Positions 1 to 11,000 of a stretch of DNA of 64,000 bases are shown one piece after another (the stretch's first letter is position 1; the number at the start of each line of letters is the position of its first letter). The DNA lies in NCBI RefSeq assembly GCF_900101435.1, contig NZ_FMZH01000004.1, positions 2,615 through 66,614 of the forward strand, given 5' to 3'. The translations under genes and the position numbers were made by a program. The stretch is from Pedobacter soli (GTDB lineage: Bacteria > Bacteroidota > Bacteroidia > Sphingobacteriales > Sphingobacteriaceae). Below the pieces are notes generated by a model that worked only from the letters and a program-made list of their open reading frames with translations, had not been told where the DNA came from and did no database searches.

Positions 1-1874
1 GTGTGTATACCTTAACTTATACCATCACCGATAAACTGGATGCTTCAAAAACTTCGACCGCAACAGTTAAAGTTACGGTAGCTTCAGGCGCGATCTTAGC
101 CAAAGACGATGTAGGTTCAGCGAACTCGGTAACCGGTGGAACTGCTGTTGCGAATGTATTGGCGAACGATAATTATAACGGTACGACAACTGCTCCAACC
201 TTAAATGATGTAACCATCACCAATGGTACTAACGACAGCAATGGCAAAGTAACCTTGGATCCGTCAACAGGTGCTGTGAGCGTAGCAGCAAATACCCCTG
301 CAGGCGTTTATACCTTGACTTATACCATCACCGATAAACTGGATGCTTCTAAAACTTCGACTGCAACAGTTAAAGTAACAGTAGCTTCAGGCGCGATCTT
401 AGCCAAAGATGATGCCGGTTTGGCAAACTCAGTAACCGGTGGTACTGCAGTGGCGAATGTATTGGCGAACGATAACTACAACGGCACGACTACCGCACCG
501 ACCTTAAATGATGTAACCATCACTAATGGTACTAACGACAGCAATGGCAAAGTAACATTGGATCCGGCAACAGGTTCAGTGAGTGTAGCAACCAATACCC
601 CAGCTGGTGTTTATACCTTGACTTATATCATCACCGATAAACTGGATGCTTCTAAGACTTCAACCGCAACAGTTAAAGTAACGGTAGCTTCTGGAACTTT
701 AACTGCAAAAGACGATGCAGGAAGTGTTAATGGTTTAGTAGGAGGGATACCGGTTGCAAATGTATTGGCTAATGATGCTTACAACGGCACATCTACAGCT
801 CCGACCTTAAGTGATGTAACACTTACACAGGTTTCTACAACAAACCCGAATATTACACTTGATGCTACAACCGGACAGGTAAATGTAAAACCAAACACCC
901 CGGCTGGCGTTTACACGATCATTTATGAAATTGCAGATAAATTAGATCCTAACCAAACCAAACAAGCTACAGTAACCATCACAGTGACAGCACCAGCTAT
1001 GGTTGCGACAAACGATTCAGGAAATGCTAACGGCTTTACCGGAGGTACTGCAGTTGAAAATGTATTGGTAAACGATACCTACAATGGTAACCCTGCAACT
1101 TTCACCGATGTTAAATTAAATCAGGTTTCGAGCAGCAATCCTAACGTAAGTTTAGATGTAACTACCGGAAAAGTAAATGTAGCGCCAAATACGCCCGCAG
1201 GAACTTATACTTTGGTTTACCAGATAGAAGATAAGTTGAACCCTGGTCAGACTAAAACAGCGACCGTTACCATCACAGTAACAGCACCAGCTATAGTTGC
1301 TACAAACGATTCAGGAAATGCTAACGGCTTTACCGGAGGTACTGCAGTAGAAAATGTATTGGTAAACGATACCTACAATGGTAACCCTGCAACTTTAACG
1401 GACGTTAAATTAAATCAGGTTTCGAGCAGCAATCCTAACGTAAGTTTAGATGTAACTACCGGAAAAGTAAATGTAGCGCCAAATACGCCTGCAGGAACTT
1501 ATACTTTGGTTTACCAGATTGAAGATAAGTTGAACCCTGGTCAGACTAAAACTGCTACCGTAACCATTACAGTTGGTACAGGAACAATTTTAGCTAAAGA
1601 TGATGCAGGCACCGCAAATGGCTTTACCGGAGGTACTGCAGTTGCCGATATTTTAGTGAACGATAACTATAATGGTACCTCAACCGCCACAACAGAAACA
1701 GTTTCCATCACCCAAAATTCAACTGATAATCCAAATATCAACATCGATGTTACCAGCGGCAAAGTAAATGTTGCAGCTAAAACACTACCGGGTGTTTATA
1801 ACTTAACCTATACCATTACCGATAAACTGGATGCAACCAAGGCTGCAACAGCTAAAGTTGTGGTAACTATTCCG
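1..1874 (+). repeat. Tandem about 300-bp Ig-like coding repeats in the first adhesin
   Basis: After a partial copy at the left edge, copies start at 81, 384, 687, 990, 1284 and 1575, giving periods of 303, 303, 303, 294, 291 and about 300 bp. The copies at 81 and 384 are nearly identical at DNA level. Those at 990 and 1284 form a second near-identical pair of another subtype, suggesting recent local duplication or conversion. All lengths are multiples of three, so the frame is kept. Confidence 0.85.
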
Positions 1875-4800
1875 GATTGGAGCAGCGATTTGCAAATCAG
1901 CAAAATAGCCAATATAAGCGGAGTGGAAACCAACGGAAACATCAGCTATACCATTAAAATTAAAAACAATGGTCCGGCTACTGTTTTAAGTGGTAAAGCT
2001 ATCGGTGTGACAGAAAACCTTCCGGCAGGATTAGAAAATGTTACCTATACCACTACAGATGGAGTTTATAATGCTGCTGCAAATACCTATACCTTATCGG
2101 CCGATTTATTGTCTGGCGATGAAGTCAGTTTAGTGGTAAACGGAAAGGTTGCAGCAAACTACGCAGGGTCGACCCTGGTTAATCAGGTAGCTTTAACTGC
2201 ACCAGTTGGAACAAACGATCCTGAAAATACCAACAACCAATCTTCAGTAAGTACACCTATATTAAAAGGTAGTATTGCGCTGGTTAAAACTGGTAGCTTA
2301 AGTACCGATGGTAATCAGATTACTTACACCTTTACCGTTACCAATACCGGCGATGTTGCCCTTACTGATATCGTATTGGTGGATAGCAAACTGGCCATGA
2401 CCAAAACCTTACCGGGAACTTTGGCTGCGGGCGCAAGTTTAACTTATAATGAGGTTTATATTCTTACACAAAGTGATAAAGATGCCGGAAAAGTAAGTAA
2501 TACCGCTTCGGTAACGGCAAAAACACCTGCGGGTAATACAGTAACCGATGTTTCGGGTAGCGGTAGAGGTAACGATACCCCAACCGAGACACCAGTACCT
2601 GGCAGTCCTTCATTTAACTTTACCAAAGTAGCCACCTCAAAAGGTACTAAGGCGGGCGAATCGATTGATTATATTTTCACCATCACCAATACCGGAACTA
2701 CTACATTGAGCAATCTGATATTGAGTGATGCTGCTGCAAATGCAGGAAGTATCCAGCCAGCAAGTATTGCTACTTTAGCGCCGGGAGCAAGCGTTACTGC
2801 TGTAGCGAAACATACTTTAACACAAAGTGAGGTTAATGCGGGCAGCTTTACCAACCAGGCCACTGTAAAAGTTACCGATAGTAAAGGAAATATCATCAAT
2901 CAGTTATCAGATGATCCGGGTACTAGCACGCCAAACGATCCGACAGTAACTAAACTGGTTACTTCGCCTGCTTATACGTTAACCAAATCGGCGACCAATA
3001 CCGCAACTAAAGCCGGTGATGTAGTTAATTACAACATTATCTTTAAAAATACCGGTAATGTAACCTTAACCAATATTGTTTTAACAGATGCCAATGCCGA
3101 TGCCGGAAGTTTAACACCTGCCAGCATTACAACAGTATTACCGGGTGAAACGGTTAATATTACAGCTAAACATACTGTAAAACAAAGTGAAGTGAATGCT
3201 GGTGGTTTCAGTAACCAAGTAAATGCAACGGCAAAAGATCCGATGGGAAATACAATAACCAAAGTATCTGATAATCCGACTACACCTGCTGCAGATGATG
3301 CTACTTTCTCACCAATTATAGCCGATCCATCGGTAAGGTTTACCAAGTTGGTGGCCAGTGGGGCGGGAGTTATCAAGGTAATTGAATATAGTATTCAGGT
3401 AACCAATACCGGGAACATTACTTTAACCAATGTCGTGGTAACCGATCCTGGTGCCGATGCCGGTAGCATTACACCTGCAGTTATTGCCAAACTAGAACCC
3501 GCTGAAACAGCAATGATTTTGGCGCGCCATACCTTAACGCAACCTGAAATCGATTATGGTAAGTTTGTAAACCAGGCTAGTTTAACGGCTAATTATGGTG
3601 TAGGTAATAATAAGTTGTCTAAATTGTCTGATAACCCTAAAACAATTGCACCAGACGATCCGACTGTTTATATTATTCCTGAAGCTCCGGGTTTAACTTT
3701 AGTGAAAACAGGTGCCCTGAGTGCAGATGGTAATACGGTAACTTACACTTTCACTGCTAAAAATACGGGTAACATTACCTTAAATAATTTCAACCTGGTA
3801 GATGCCAAAATCCCTGCTGCGGTTACTTTCGCACCGGCAAGTATTGCACCAGGCGAAACTGCTGTGGCAAACGTGGTGTACACCATTACCCAGGCCGAGA
3901 AAAATGCCAGTTCAGTGAGCAACACCGCTACACTTACGGCAAGCACCCCGGCAGGAAATAAAGTAACCGATGTTTCGGGTACGGCAGAAGATAACGACAG
4001 TCCGACAATTTTAGAATTGCCACGCATTGTTAGCGCTAAAACCGTTACCGATGCCAATAATAATGGTAAGGCTGAACCTAATGAGGTATTAACTTACAAC
4101 ATTATGGTACGTAATAATGGCAATACCACCCGTACAGGTGTTAAAATTACCGACCAGATACCGGCCAATACTACTTATGTAAATGCGAGTGCCGATAATG
4201 GTGGTATACTTGCGGGCAATGTGTTAACCTGGGCTAACTTAACTATACCGGCTAACGGTCAGGTCATGGTTGCTTTCAAGGTAACTGTTAATGCTACGCT
4301 TCCTTCAGGTGTTTTAAATATCAACAACATTGCAACGGTAGTTGATCCGGCCAATATTACCTCGCCATTAAATCCGGCTGCTGCTATCCCTACTGAAGGC
4401 AAATTGGAAGGAAGCAAATCAGTAAGCGATACGAAGGGTAACAAAGATGGTAAGGCACAGGCAAACGAAATATTAACTTACGCCTTGCAGGTTCGCAATA
4501 CCGGTGGTTCGGCCTTAAATGGCGTAACCATTACCGATGAGCTTCCGGCAGGTTTAACCTATGTGCCGGGTTCAGTTTCAGGATATGGAACAGTAACCGG
4601 CAACAGCCTGAAATGGACGATCAACATGCAGCCAAACTCGAGCACCGTACTCACTTTTGATGCGAAGGTTGCACCTGATGTAAACAGCTACAACACCATT
4701 AAAAATGTGGCTACAATGACTGCTCCGACAGGAACTGTAATTAAGCCAGAGGTAATTATGGATGTTGATCAATCGGCTGATTTAGTGGTAACCAAAGAAT

Positions 4801-5432
4801 TGATGACCACTGGCGAAATCAGAACCGGATCAGATGTAACCTATAAAATTACGGTAACCAATAAAGGTGCAAACAGGGCAACAGGCGTAACTGTTACCGA
4901 TAGGTTAAGTACGCTCATCGATGCATCTAAAGAAATTACAGTAACCACAGGTACTACAACTTACAGCACCACAACGCGCGATTTCGTATGGTTGGTTGGT
5001 AGCCTGGATCTAAACCAATCAGCAACCTTAACATTCAAATCGCGTACGCTGGCAACAGGTGCATTGAATAATTCGGCAACCGTAAAAGCCGACCAGCCAG
5101 ATCCTGTACCAAATAACAACTCGGTATCGGCTAATGCGGCCACCATTTCCGGTGATGAATTGCTTATTCCGAACCTGTTTACGCCAAACGGCGATGGTAT
5201 TAACGATACCTTCGAAATAAACGGATTGGCCAATTTCGCTGAAAGTGAACTCACCATTGTAAATCGTTGGGGGAACGAAGTGTTCCGTGCAAAAGGTTAC
5301 CAAAACAACTGGACAGGGGAGGGGCTGAACGAAGGTACTTACTATTATTTGTTAAGGGTGCGTAAAGCCGGTAGCAGCGAACTAAAAGTATTTAAAGGTT
5401 ATATCACATTAATCAGGGCATTTAAGAACTAA
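1..5432 (+). CDS. Giant T9SS type B repeat adhesin, C-terminal 1,809 residues (5' end outside window)
   Basis: The reading frame is open from the left edge, so the true start lies upstream; residue numbers here count from base 3. Residues about 1-624 are Ig-like repeats of 97-101 residues with motifs such as [22 protein letters not shown] and YTITDKLD. From about 625 come DUF11/DUF7507-type repeats ([36 protein letters not shown]), beginning near 625, 756, 869, 989, 1109, 1228, 1340, 1467 and 1591. The last 90 residues (from about 1720) are a T9SS type B sorting domain with [42 protein letters not shown] and a basic LIRAFKN end. No Calx-beta domain is visible in this part, unlike the two later giants. 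The PorP/SprF gene starts 4 bp after the stop, so the two are probably co-transcribed. Inferred role: exported, surface-displayed adhesin. The family call is firm; the ligand is unknown. Confidence 0.9.
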   Translation, partial: VYTLTYTITDKLDASKTSTATVKVTVASGAILAKDDVGSANSVTGGTAVANVLANDNYNGTTTAPTLNDVTITNGTNDSNGKVTLDPSTGAVSVAANTPAGVYTLTYTITDKLDASKTSTATVKVTVASGAILAKDDAGLANSVTGGTAVANVLANDNYNGTTTAPTLNDVTITNGTNDSNGKVTLDPATGSVSVATNTPAGVYTLTYIITDKLDASKTSTATVKVTVASGTLTAKDDAGSVNGLVGGIPVANVLANDAYNGTSTAPTLSDVTLTQVSTTNPNITLDATTGQVNVKPNTPAGVYTIIYEIADKLDPNQTKQATVTITVTAPAMVATNDSGNANGFTGGTAVENVLVNDTYNGNPATFTDVKLNQVSSSNPNVSLDVTTGKVNVAPNTPAGTYTLVYQIEDKLNPGQTKTATVTITVTAPAIVATNDSGNANGFTGGTAVENVLVNDTYNGNPATLTDVKLNQVSSSNPNVSLDVTTGKVNVAPNTPAGTYTLVYQIEDKLNPGQTKTATVTITVGTGTILAKDDAGTANGFTGGTAVADILVNDNYNGTSTATTETVSITQNSTDNPNINIDVTSGKVNVAAKTLPGVYNLTYTITDKLDATKAATAKVVVTIPDWSSDLQISKIANISGVETNGNISYTIKIKNNGPATVLSGKAIGVTENLPAGLENVTYTTTDGVYNAAANTYTLSADLLSGDEVSLVVNGKVAANYAGSTLVNQVALTAPVGTNDPENTNNQSSVSTPILKGSIALVKTGSLSTDGNQITYTFTVTNTGDVALTDIVLVDSKLAMTKTLPGTLAAGASLTYNEVYILTQSDKDAGKVSNTASVTAKTPAGNTVTDVSGSGRGNDTPTETPVPGSPSFNFTKVATSKGTKAGESIDYIFTITNTGTTTLSNLILSDAAANAGSIQPASIATLAPGASVTAVAKHTLTQSEVNAGSFTNQATVKVTDSKGNIINQLSDDPGTSTPNDPTVTKLVTSPAYTLTKSATNTATKAGDVVNYNIIFKNTGNVTLTNIVLTDANADAGSLTPASITTVLPGETVNITAKHTVKQSEVNAGGFSNQVNATAKDPMGNTITKVSDNPTTPAADDATFSPIIADPSVRFTKLVASGAGVIKVIEYSIQVTNTGNITLTNVVVTDPGADAGSITPAVIAKLEPAETAMILARHTLTQPEIDYGKFVNQASLTANYGVGNNKLSKLSDNPKTIAPDDPTVYIIPEAPGLTLVKTGALSADGNTVTYTFTAKNTGNITLNNFNLVDAKIPAAVTFAPASIAPGETAVANVVYTITQAEKNASSVSNTATLTASTPAGNKVTDVSGTAEDNDSPTILELPRIVSAKTVTDANNNGKAEPNEVLTYNIMVRNNGNTTRTGVKITDQIPANTTYVNASADNGGILAGNVLTWANLTIPANGQVMVAFKVTVNATLPSGVLNINNIATVVDPANITSPLNPAAAIPTEGKLEGSKSVSDTKGNKDGKAQANEILTYALQVRNTGGSALNGVTITDELPAGLTYVPGSVSGYGTVTGNSLKWTINMQPNSSTVLTFDAKVAPDVNSYNTIKNVATMTAPTGTVIKPEVIMDVDQSADLVVTKELMTTGEIRTGSDVTYKITVTNKGANRATGVTVTDRLSTLIDASKEITVTTGTTTYSTTTRDFVWLVGSLDLNQSATLTFKSRTLATGALNNSATVKADQPDPVPNNNSVSANAATISGDELLIPNLFTPNGDGINDTFEINGLANFAESELTIVNRWGNEVFRAKGYQNNWTGEGLNEGTYYYLLRVRKAGSSELKVFKGYITLIRAFKN

Positions 5433-5436
5433 AAGG

Positions 5437-6408
5437 ATGAAGAAATTAATTTGGATAATTGCAGGTGCTTTCATGTCCCTTTCGCAGGGCGTATCTGCCC
5501 AGCAGGATGCCCAGTATAGCCAGTATATGTTTAACGGTATCTACATCAATCCGGCCTATGCAGGTTATAAAGAAGTGCTGAATGTGCATACTTTTTATCG
5601 CAGCCAGTGGACAGGAATAACAGGGGCGCCAAGGAGCATGTCGCTGGCAGTAGATGCCATTGCCAACAGTGGTAATGTAGGCCTTGCCCTGCAGGTGGCC
5701 AGCGATAAGCTGGGTGCGCAGAATAACCTCAGCATTTACGGTAACTACGCTTACCGCATCAGGATGAATGATGATGGCAGCTCGCGCCTGGCACTGGGCT
5801 TAGGTGTAGGGATGGTACAGCTGGGGATTGATGGTTCGATGCTTAACCCCAACAATCCTGAACCTAACCAGCCGGTAGGGATGCAGAGCACTATTGTACC
5901 CGATGCCAGGGCAGGGGTATATTTTGCCAACGATAAATACTATGCGGGTTTTTCGGTCGATAACCTGATTGCTACTTACATCGATATAGACCGTTATGCT
6001 TTTATTCCGCAACCCAAACCGCATTACTATTTAACGGCAGGTGCTTTATTTCCGCTTTCCGAAAACTTTCAGCTTAAACCATCTTTCCTGTTGAAAGACG
6101 ATCGCGGTGGACCAACGAGTCTGGATGTAAATGCCTTTTTAATGATCAAAGATTTTATATGGGTAGGCGGGTCTTATCGTACGGGGGTAAAACTGTATGA
6201 TAAAAGTTACCTGCAGAAAGATTTAACGCCACGTAACTCGGCTGTTGCCGCGATCCAGATTTTTCCTTCCGAGAAAATCCGGATTGGTTATGGCTACGAT
6301 TTCTCTATTGGTCCGCTACAAGGCTATAGCAGCGGCACTCATGAGATTTCTATAGCCTATTCTTTTATCAGGCAAAACATCAGATTAGCAACACCAAGGG
6401 TCTTCTAA
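5437..6408 (+). CDS. PorP/SprF-family outer-membrane protein, copy 1
   Basis: This 323-residue protein starts with a signal peptide (charged MKK, hydrophobic core, cleavage probably after SQGVSA). The mature start, QQDAQYSQYMFN, followed by INPAYAGYKE and a 'FYRSQWTGITGAPRS' block, is the signature of the PorP/SprF family. These are outer-membrane beta-barrels that dock type B CTD substrates to the T9SS; SprF is required for SprB export in Flavobacterium johnsoniae. Length matches the family. The ATG lies 4 bp after the adhesin stop with AAAAGG just before it, so translational coupling is likely. The mature part is almost identical to the copies at 31895 and 56303; I count seven substitutions against copy 2. 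Inferred role: export or anchoring partner of the adhesin directly upstream. Confidence 0.92.
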   Translation: MKKLIWIIAGAFMSLSQGVSAQQDAQYSQYMFNGIYINPAYAGYKEVLNVHTFYRSQWTGITGAPRSMSLAVDAIANSGNVGLALQVASDKLGAQNNLSIYGNYAYRIRMNDDGSSRLALGLGVGMVQLGIDGSMLNPNNPEPNQPVGMQSTIVPDARAGVYFANDKYYAGFSVDNLIATYIDIDRYAFIPQPKPHYYLTAGALFPLSENFQLKPSFLLKDDRGGPTSLDVNAFLMIKDFIWVGGSYRTGVKLYDKSYLQKDLTPRNSAVAAIQIFPSEKIRIGYGYDFSIGPLQGYSSGTHEISIAYSFIRQNIRLATPRVF

Positions 6409-6519
6409 ACAAAACAATTAAAATGTGTATAATAATATTTACACTTTTAGACAAAAAATAACTTACATTAGCGTACAAAAAAATAACTTTTTATTAACTT
6501 GCAGAATATTATAAAAACA

Positions 6520-7167
6520 ATGAAAACAAAAAATGCTGTTAGCGGCTTCACAGTACTTATCGCCGATGATCATGAGATTATCCGTCGTGGATTAAAAGGT
6601 TTAATATCAGACTTTTGGCCTGGTGTCGAAATTATCCATGCATCAACTATGGAGCAAGCGCTTGTTGAAGCAGAAAAATCGCCAAGTTTAATTATCATTG
6701 ATGTAAACTTACCGGGTGGTAACAACTTAAAGGTTATCGATCAACTTAAATTGGTTCAGCCAAATGCGAAAATCCTGGTGTTTTCTTCATTGAACGAGAA
6801 TATTTACGCGGTTCCTTATTTAAAATCTGGTGCGTCTGGTTACTTAACCAAAAATGCCGAAGAGTCGGAAATCGTAATTGCCATTACCACAATTCTGGCT
6901 GGTAGCCGTTATTCGAGCAGAAATGTTAAAGAAAACATGTTCAATAGCATATTGGGTAACGATGCCGATAATCCATTTACCAAACTATCTGGCAGAGAGC
7001 TTGAAGTAGCTGAGCTTTTAACTAAAGGTATTGGTGTATTGGAGATTTCTAACCAGTTAAACCTTCAAATGGGTACAGTAAGCACATATAAACTGAGACT
7101 TTTCCAAAAACTGAAAATAAAGAGTATCATCGAACTTGCCGAAAAAATGAGCATTTATGAAAGATAA
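6520..7167 (+). CDS. NarL/FixJ-type response regulator (receiver + LuxR HTH)
   Basis: I take the ATG at 6520 (215 residues); an in-frame TTG at 6499 would add seven residues without domain content. The receiver domain covers about residues 9-125, with the acidic pair D16-D17, phospho-acceptor D61 in IIIDVNLPGG, S89 in VFSSL and K111 in YLTKNA. A LuxR-type helix-turn-helix follows at about 148-212, with LSGRELEVAELL, EISNQLNLQMGTVSTYKLRLFQKL and a final IIELAEK helix. It should bind DNA as a phosphorylation-controlled transcription factor. No histidine kinase is in the window, so it is an orphan here. It lies 111 bp downstream of PorP/SprF copy 1 on the same strand and faces a small convergent gene. 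Control of the surrounding adhesin genes is plausible but not shown by the sequence. Confidence 0.9.
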   Translation: MKTKNAVSGFTVLIADDHEIIRRGLKGLISDFWPGVEIIHASTMEQALVEAEKSPSLIIIDVNLPGGNNLKVIDQLKLVQPNAKILVFSSLNENIYAVPYLKSGASGYLTKNAEESEIVIAITTILAGSRYSSRNVKENMFNSILGNDADNPFTKLSGRELEVAELLTKGIGVLEISNQLNLQMGTVSTYKLRLFQKLKIKSIIELAEKMSIYER

Positions 7168-7192
7168 AAAGAGTATTTTACTCTTTTTATCT
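7162..7192. terminator. Bidirectional hairpin between convergent genes
   Basis: A perfect 14-bp stem (7162-7175 with 7179-7192) closes a TTT loop. It contains the stop codon of the response regulator (7165-7167) and the stop codon of the minus-strand small gene (7187-7189). The arms are A-rich/T-rich, so each strand ends in a T run (CTCTTTTTATCTTT on plus), as expected for a shared intrinsic terminator. Confidence 0.7.
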
Positions 7193-7372
7193 TTCCCTGT
7201 TCTTATTTTTAGTGCCGAGCCCGCTTTCTCCCGATTCGTTGTGAGTGGAGCCAGCCTGTCCAAATTTATCTGACGAGCCAGCTCCATTTTGATCAAAAGA
7301 TGCTTTTTCCTTTGCTGTTCCCTTTACTTTTTCTTTGCTTTTCTTTGCGTTTTCCGGTGTGGTCGTTTTCAT
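7187..7372 (-). CDS. Small lysine-rich hydrophilic protein, 61 residues
   Basis: I do not recognise a family. The ATG at 7372 (minus strand) opens a 61-residue protein with no hydrophobic segment. The N-terminal half is rich in Lys/Glu/Thr (NAKKSKEKVKGTAKEKAS) and the second half in Gly/Ser/Asn, ending in KNKNRER. Such composition suggests an unstructured cytoplasmic protein, perhaps nucleic-acid-associated or stress-related; that is inference. Support for it being real: it is the only good frame here, it is convergent with the response regulator, its stop lies exactly in a bidirectional terminator hairpin, and a 630-bp non-coding region lies upstream for its promoter. Short length keeps confidence moderate. 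Confidence 0.55.
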   Translation of the reverse strand: MKTTTPENAKKSKEKVKGTAKEKASFDQNGAGSSDKFGQAGSTHNESGESGLGTKNKNRER

Positions 7373-8011
7373 AGTCTTCCTTATTACTTATTCAATAACA
7401 GGCCTTGAACAGGAAAGGTTTTGCCAAAAACAGATCCGTAAATTTTCCGATAGTTAAAAAACAAACATTTAGCATGTAGATTTGGGTATACAATTTACAT
7501 GCAATATATGTGTAGTTAGTACTCAATTTGAAGGGCCCATTTATACAATCTTAATATAGGGCAGATAGCAGATAAAATCCGATCAAATGGCTAAGGTCAA
7601 ACGATTGACTAATGCTTAACATGCATCTATAGCAAAAATGACTAAAAGAAAATATAGCTGTAAGTTGTATTGAAAATATTGACGCAGATCAATATCTATG
7701 AGTCTAAATGCATTTTAAAAAGCTCTCTAACTCCCTCTAAACAAATAATTTTCCTGACAAATATCAAAAAATATAAATCTTGTCTTATTTGTTGTACGTT
7801 ATTCAAGTTCTGAATAGAAAATTGAAAATTCAAAAATATATCTTTGCTCACTAAATGAACGAAATGAACTGAGCTGAAAAAGTTTGGGCGTTTTTTTTTA
7901 TTTTTTTAAAACCATAGGTTTTAAGCTTACGTATGTATGCCTAAAACTGAATAAATAAGCTATGTAAACTGGATTATTCCAGATAGTATAATACCATTCA
8001 TTATCCCGTGT
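7373..8011. other. Intergenic region and leader of the 7,941-residue adhesin
   Basis: These 639 AT-rich bases contain no convincing gene on either strand. They must hold divergent promoters for the small minus-strand gene and the giant adhesin. Visible items: a TAnnTTTG box at 7839-7846; long T runs at about 7891-7907; an 8-bp perfect hairpin TTAAAACC/GGTTTTAA at 7906-7924 placed after, not before, the T run (so not a normal terminator); and a 5-bp CTGGA/TCCAG stem at 7969-7982 shortly before the start codon. Nothing more can be supported. Confidence 0.5.
7839..7846 (+). promoter_or_regulatory. Possible Bacteroidota -7 box for the 7,941-residue adhesin
   Basis: TATCTTTG matches the TAnnTTTG consensus exactly. 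The nearest upstream TTG (7822-7824) leaves only 14 bp rather than the usual 19-21, so the -33 part is weak. Use of this box would give a 5' leader of roughly 160 nt. Such 8-mers also arise by chance in AT-rich DNA. Confidence 0.35.
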
Positions 8012-11000
8012 ATGAATAAAAATTTACTCTCTCCGTGTGTCCCGACACGGTATTTCCTGACGAATAACAATTATTTAACGAAGTATTTCGGCAAATATTT
8101 TAAGTCTGCATTCTTTTTAGCTCTTGCGCTTCTTTTTATTAACCTCAATCATGCATTTGCTGATGGAAGTAAGGACTTGTATCCTAGTGGTGCAACAGGT
8201 AACAGGGCTTTCTTGTATACGAATATAAACCCCGCTTACGCCCCAGATTCGTGGCCCTTTAAAACAGCAGGTACTCATTTTGTGTATGCGAAAGCAGGAG
8301 AAGTGATTATGGCTTCTTCGAGTGCTGTTGGTCTTGGTTCCGGAGCAGTCAGGATTTACAGCCCTGATGGTTCGATAACCCAAACAAGTACTACAAATGG
8401 TTTCATATCTAACAGGGTACAGGAGTTAGCCGGACCAAAAAATGGTACTGCCGATGCAACGGCAAACAGGTATACCCCGTTTCAGTTAGTTGTTCCTGCA
8501 GGTCAGGATGGTATATGGAGGGTAGAATTTATCCCGCCTTCGGGAGAGACCAATACAACCGCTCAAAATTCAGGTACTGCAACTGTAGCTGCAGATGCTG
8601 CCTGGATGCAGGGAAACACAGCTACAGGAACAACTGCAGTAACAATGATTGCCGCATGGGATGTAAGTGTGAGGACGGGAACGCTGGCTACTGCAGGTAC
8701 ATTCATACCAGGAAGGGTATATACAAATGTGATGAACTTTAGGATCAACAACGTGTATACAGCCGGATCGGGATTTTACGGTCGTTTTTATGTTCTAACG
8801 AAAGATGGTAATGCTTACCGTGTAAGCAATAACGGGCAAGTAGGTGTTGGTTTTACTTTTTTTGCTAACAGCAGGGGCTTTACAACAGCTGCTAATGGGG
8901 CTGGCGATCCGACTTATAAAAGTGTTAATACTTCCACCAATTTAAATATTAAAGATCCGCGGACCGATGACAATGCCAATATAACACACAAGATCTTTTA
9001 CACTTCACCCGCAAGTGATATGCCTACGGTTTCTAAAATCAATGGATTATCAGATACCTGGTTAAAGCCTGCAATTATATCTCCACAAGCATCGGGGCTA
9101 ACATTTTTGGGTGTTGAAGGATCATCGAGTAGCGTAAGTTCTAAAGGAGCTTACATCAAATTCACGTCAAATGTGAATGGTAAATATAAAATTACCATTC
9201 CAGGTAATGGTAATTTCATTGACCGTACGCTTGTTGGTATAGCAACTACAGGTAATATGACTGTTTTTTGGGATGGAAAAGCTGGAAGCGCTTTGAACTC
9301 AAGCCTTCCTGGTGCAGCTGTTCCGCCTGGAACAACTGTAAACTCATTAAAAGTACAATTGTTTGGAGCAGAGGTACACTTTCCGTTTATAGATACTGAA
9401 ATAAATCCGAATGGTATCATTATCGAACAATTAGATGCCAGTGGTAATGTTATCAGTGGTAATGATATTGTTTATTGGGATGATTCTGATATAACAAGTA
9501 CCGGAACTGCACCTACACCTGCTTCTGGCTATCCCTTAACTACTTCTGGTGTTTCAAGTAATGCCAATGGTCATAAATGGGGTGCCAATACAGCTACGAC
9601 TGCAACAGGAGATAGTGAATATGGAAACAATAAGGCGCTTGATACCTATGCTTTTACTCCCGGACTTGAAAATACTGAATCGGTAAGTGTTACCATTTCA
9701 CAAGCTGATTTAAGGGTAACCAGTATAACTCCTTCGGTTACCACTGCAAAGGTAGGAAGTACAATAACTTACACTGTTGTACTGGAGAATTTAAACAATG
9801 CCAACAGTGTGAGTAATGTAAGTGGGGCTGTATTTGGCCTGGAGTATCCATCTGGTTTTGTGGTAAGCTCGGTTTCAGCACCTGTAGTAAATGCAGGAAC
9901 TGCTTCTCAAACGTCGAGTACCATTGGGGCTACAAAATTTTCTGCCACATTAAATATGTCAACAGGGTCAAGAATTACTTATACGATTACCGGTACAGTG
10001 GGGAACGCCTTAAGTAATACAACAGTTGCTGCAAGAGCAACAATTTTAAGACCGGCAGATGTGGGAGATCCGGATGCTACTGACGAAAGTACAACAACTT
10101 TCTCTGGCAATGCAGATACAGAGTGTAACGGCGCTCCATCCGGAGTTGGCTGTAATAATATTGTAACTGCAAATGCAGTTACCGTACCTGCATCGGTAAG
10201 TATTGTAGCGACTACCCCTAATGCTTCAGAGCCTTCCACAAACGGATTGTTTACTGTAAATTTAACCAGTGCGGTTTTAGGAAATACCGTGGTTAATTAT
10301 ACCATCAGTGGAAATGCCACTAATGGGGTCGATTATAATACGGTTACACCATTATCGGGATCGGTAACCATCCTGGCTGGTCAAACTTCGGCAACAATTC
10401 CAATTACTGTATTTGACGACAATATTGTAGAATCTACAGAAACTGTTACGCTAACCATCAACAGCGTTAGCAATACATTAACTCCGTCAACTACAACGGC
10501 ATTTAATGCAGCTGATTTAACGGCTACGGTAAATATTGCTGATGATGATGTGGCCACCATTACAGTGGCTACAACAGATGGAGCAGAACCTGGTACCAAC
10601 GGATCGTTTTTATTTACCATGAACAAACCGAGCAGTACAAACACCACGATCAGTTATACTGTGGGCGGCTCGGCGGGTAATGGTACAGATTACAATACCA
10701 TCGCTGGTACAGCAACTATCTTGGCCGGCCAAACAACGGTAACGGTTCCGGTAACAATTATCGACGATTTGGTTAGTGAACCTGCTGAAAATGTTATTTT
10801 AAGTGGTTTCAGTACAAATAATGCAAAAATTACAGTTACGCCAACTTCTTCAACAGTTAATATCACAGATAACGATGCGTCGAGTATTGCGATCAACAAT
10901 ATAAGTGTTGCCGAAAATGTAGCTGGAGGTAATGCTGTGTTTACGGTAACCCTTACCGGAGCTATCCAGAATGCCTTTACGGTAAACTATGCCACTGCCA

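Noticed and set aside
7057..7296. 79-codon minus-strand frame overlapping the response regulator end
   Set aside because: It overlaps two better genes and reads through the terminator hairpin.
7906..7924. Intrinsic terminator in the leader of the second adhesin
   Set aside because: The T run lies before the hairpin on the plus strand, and on the minus strand A residues follow the stem, so termination geometry is wrong for both strands.
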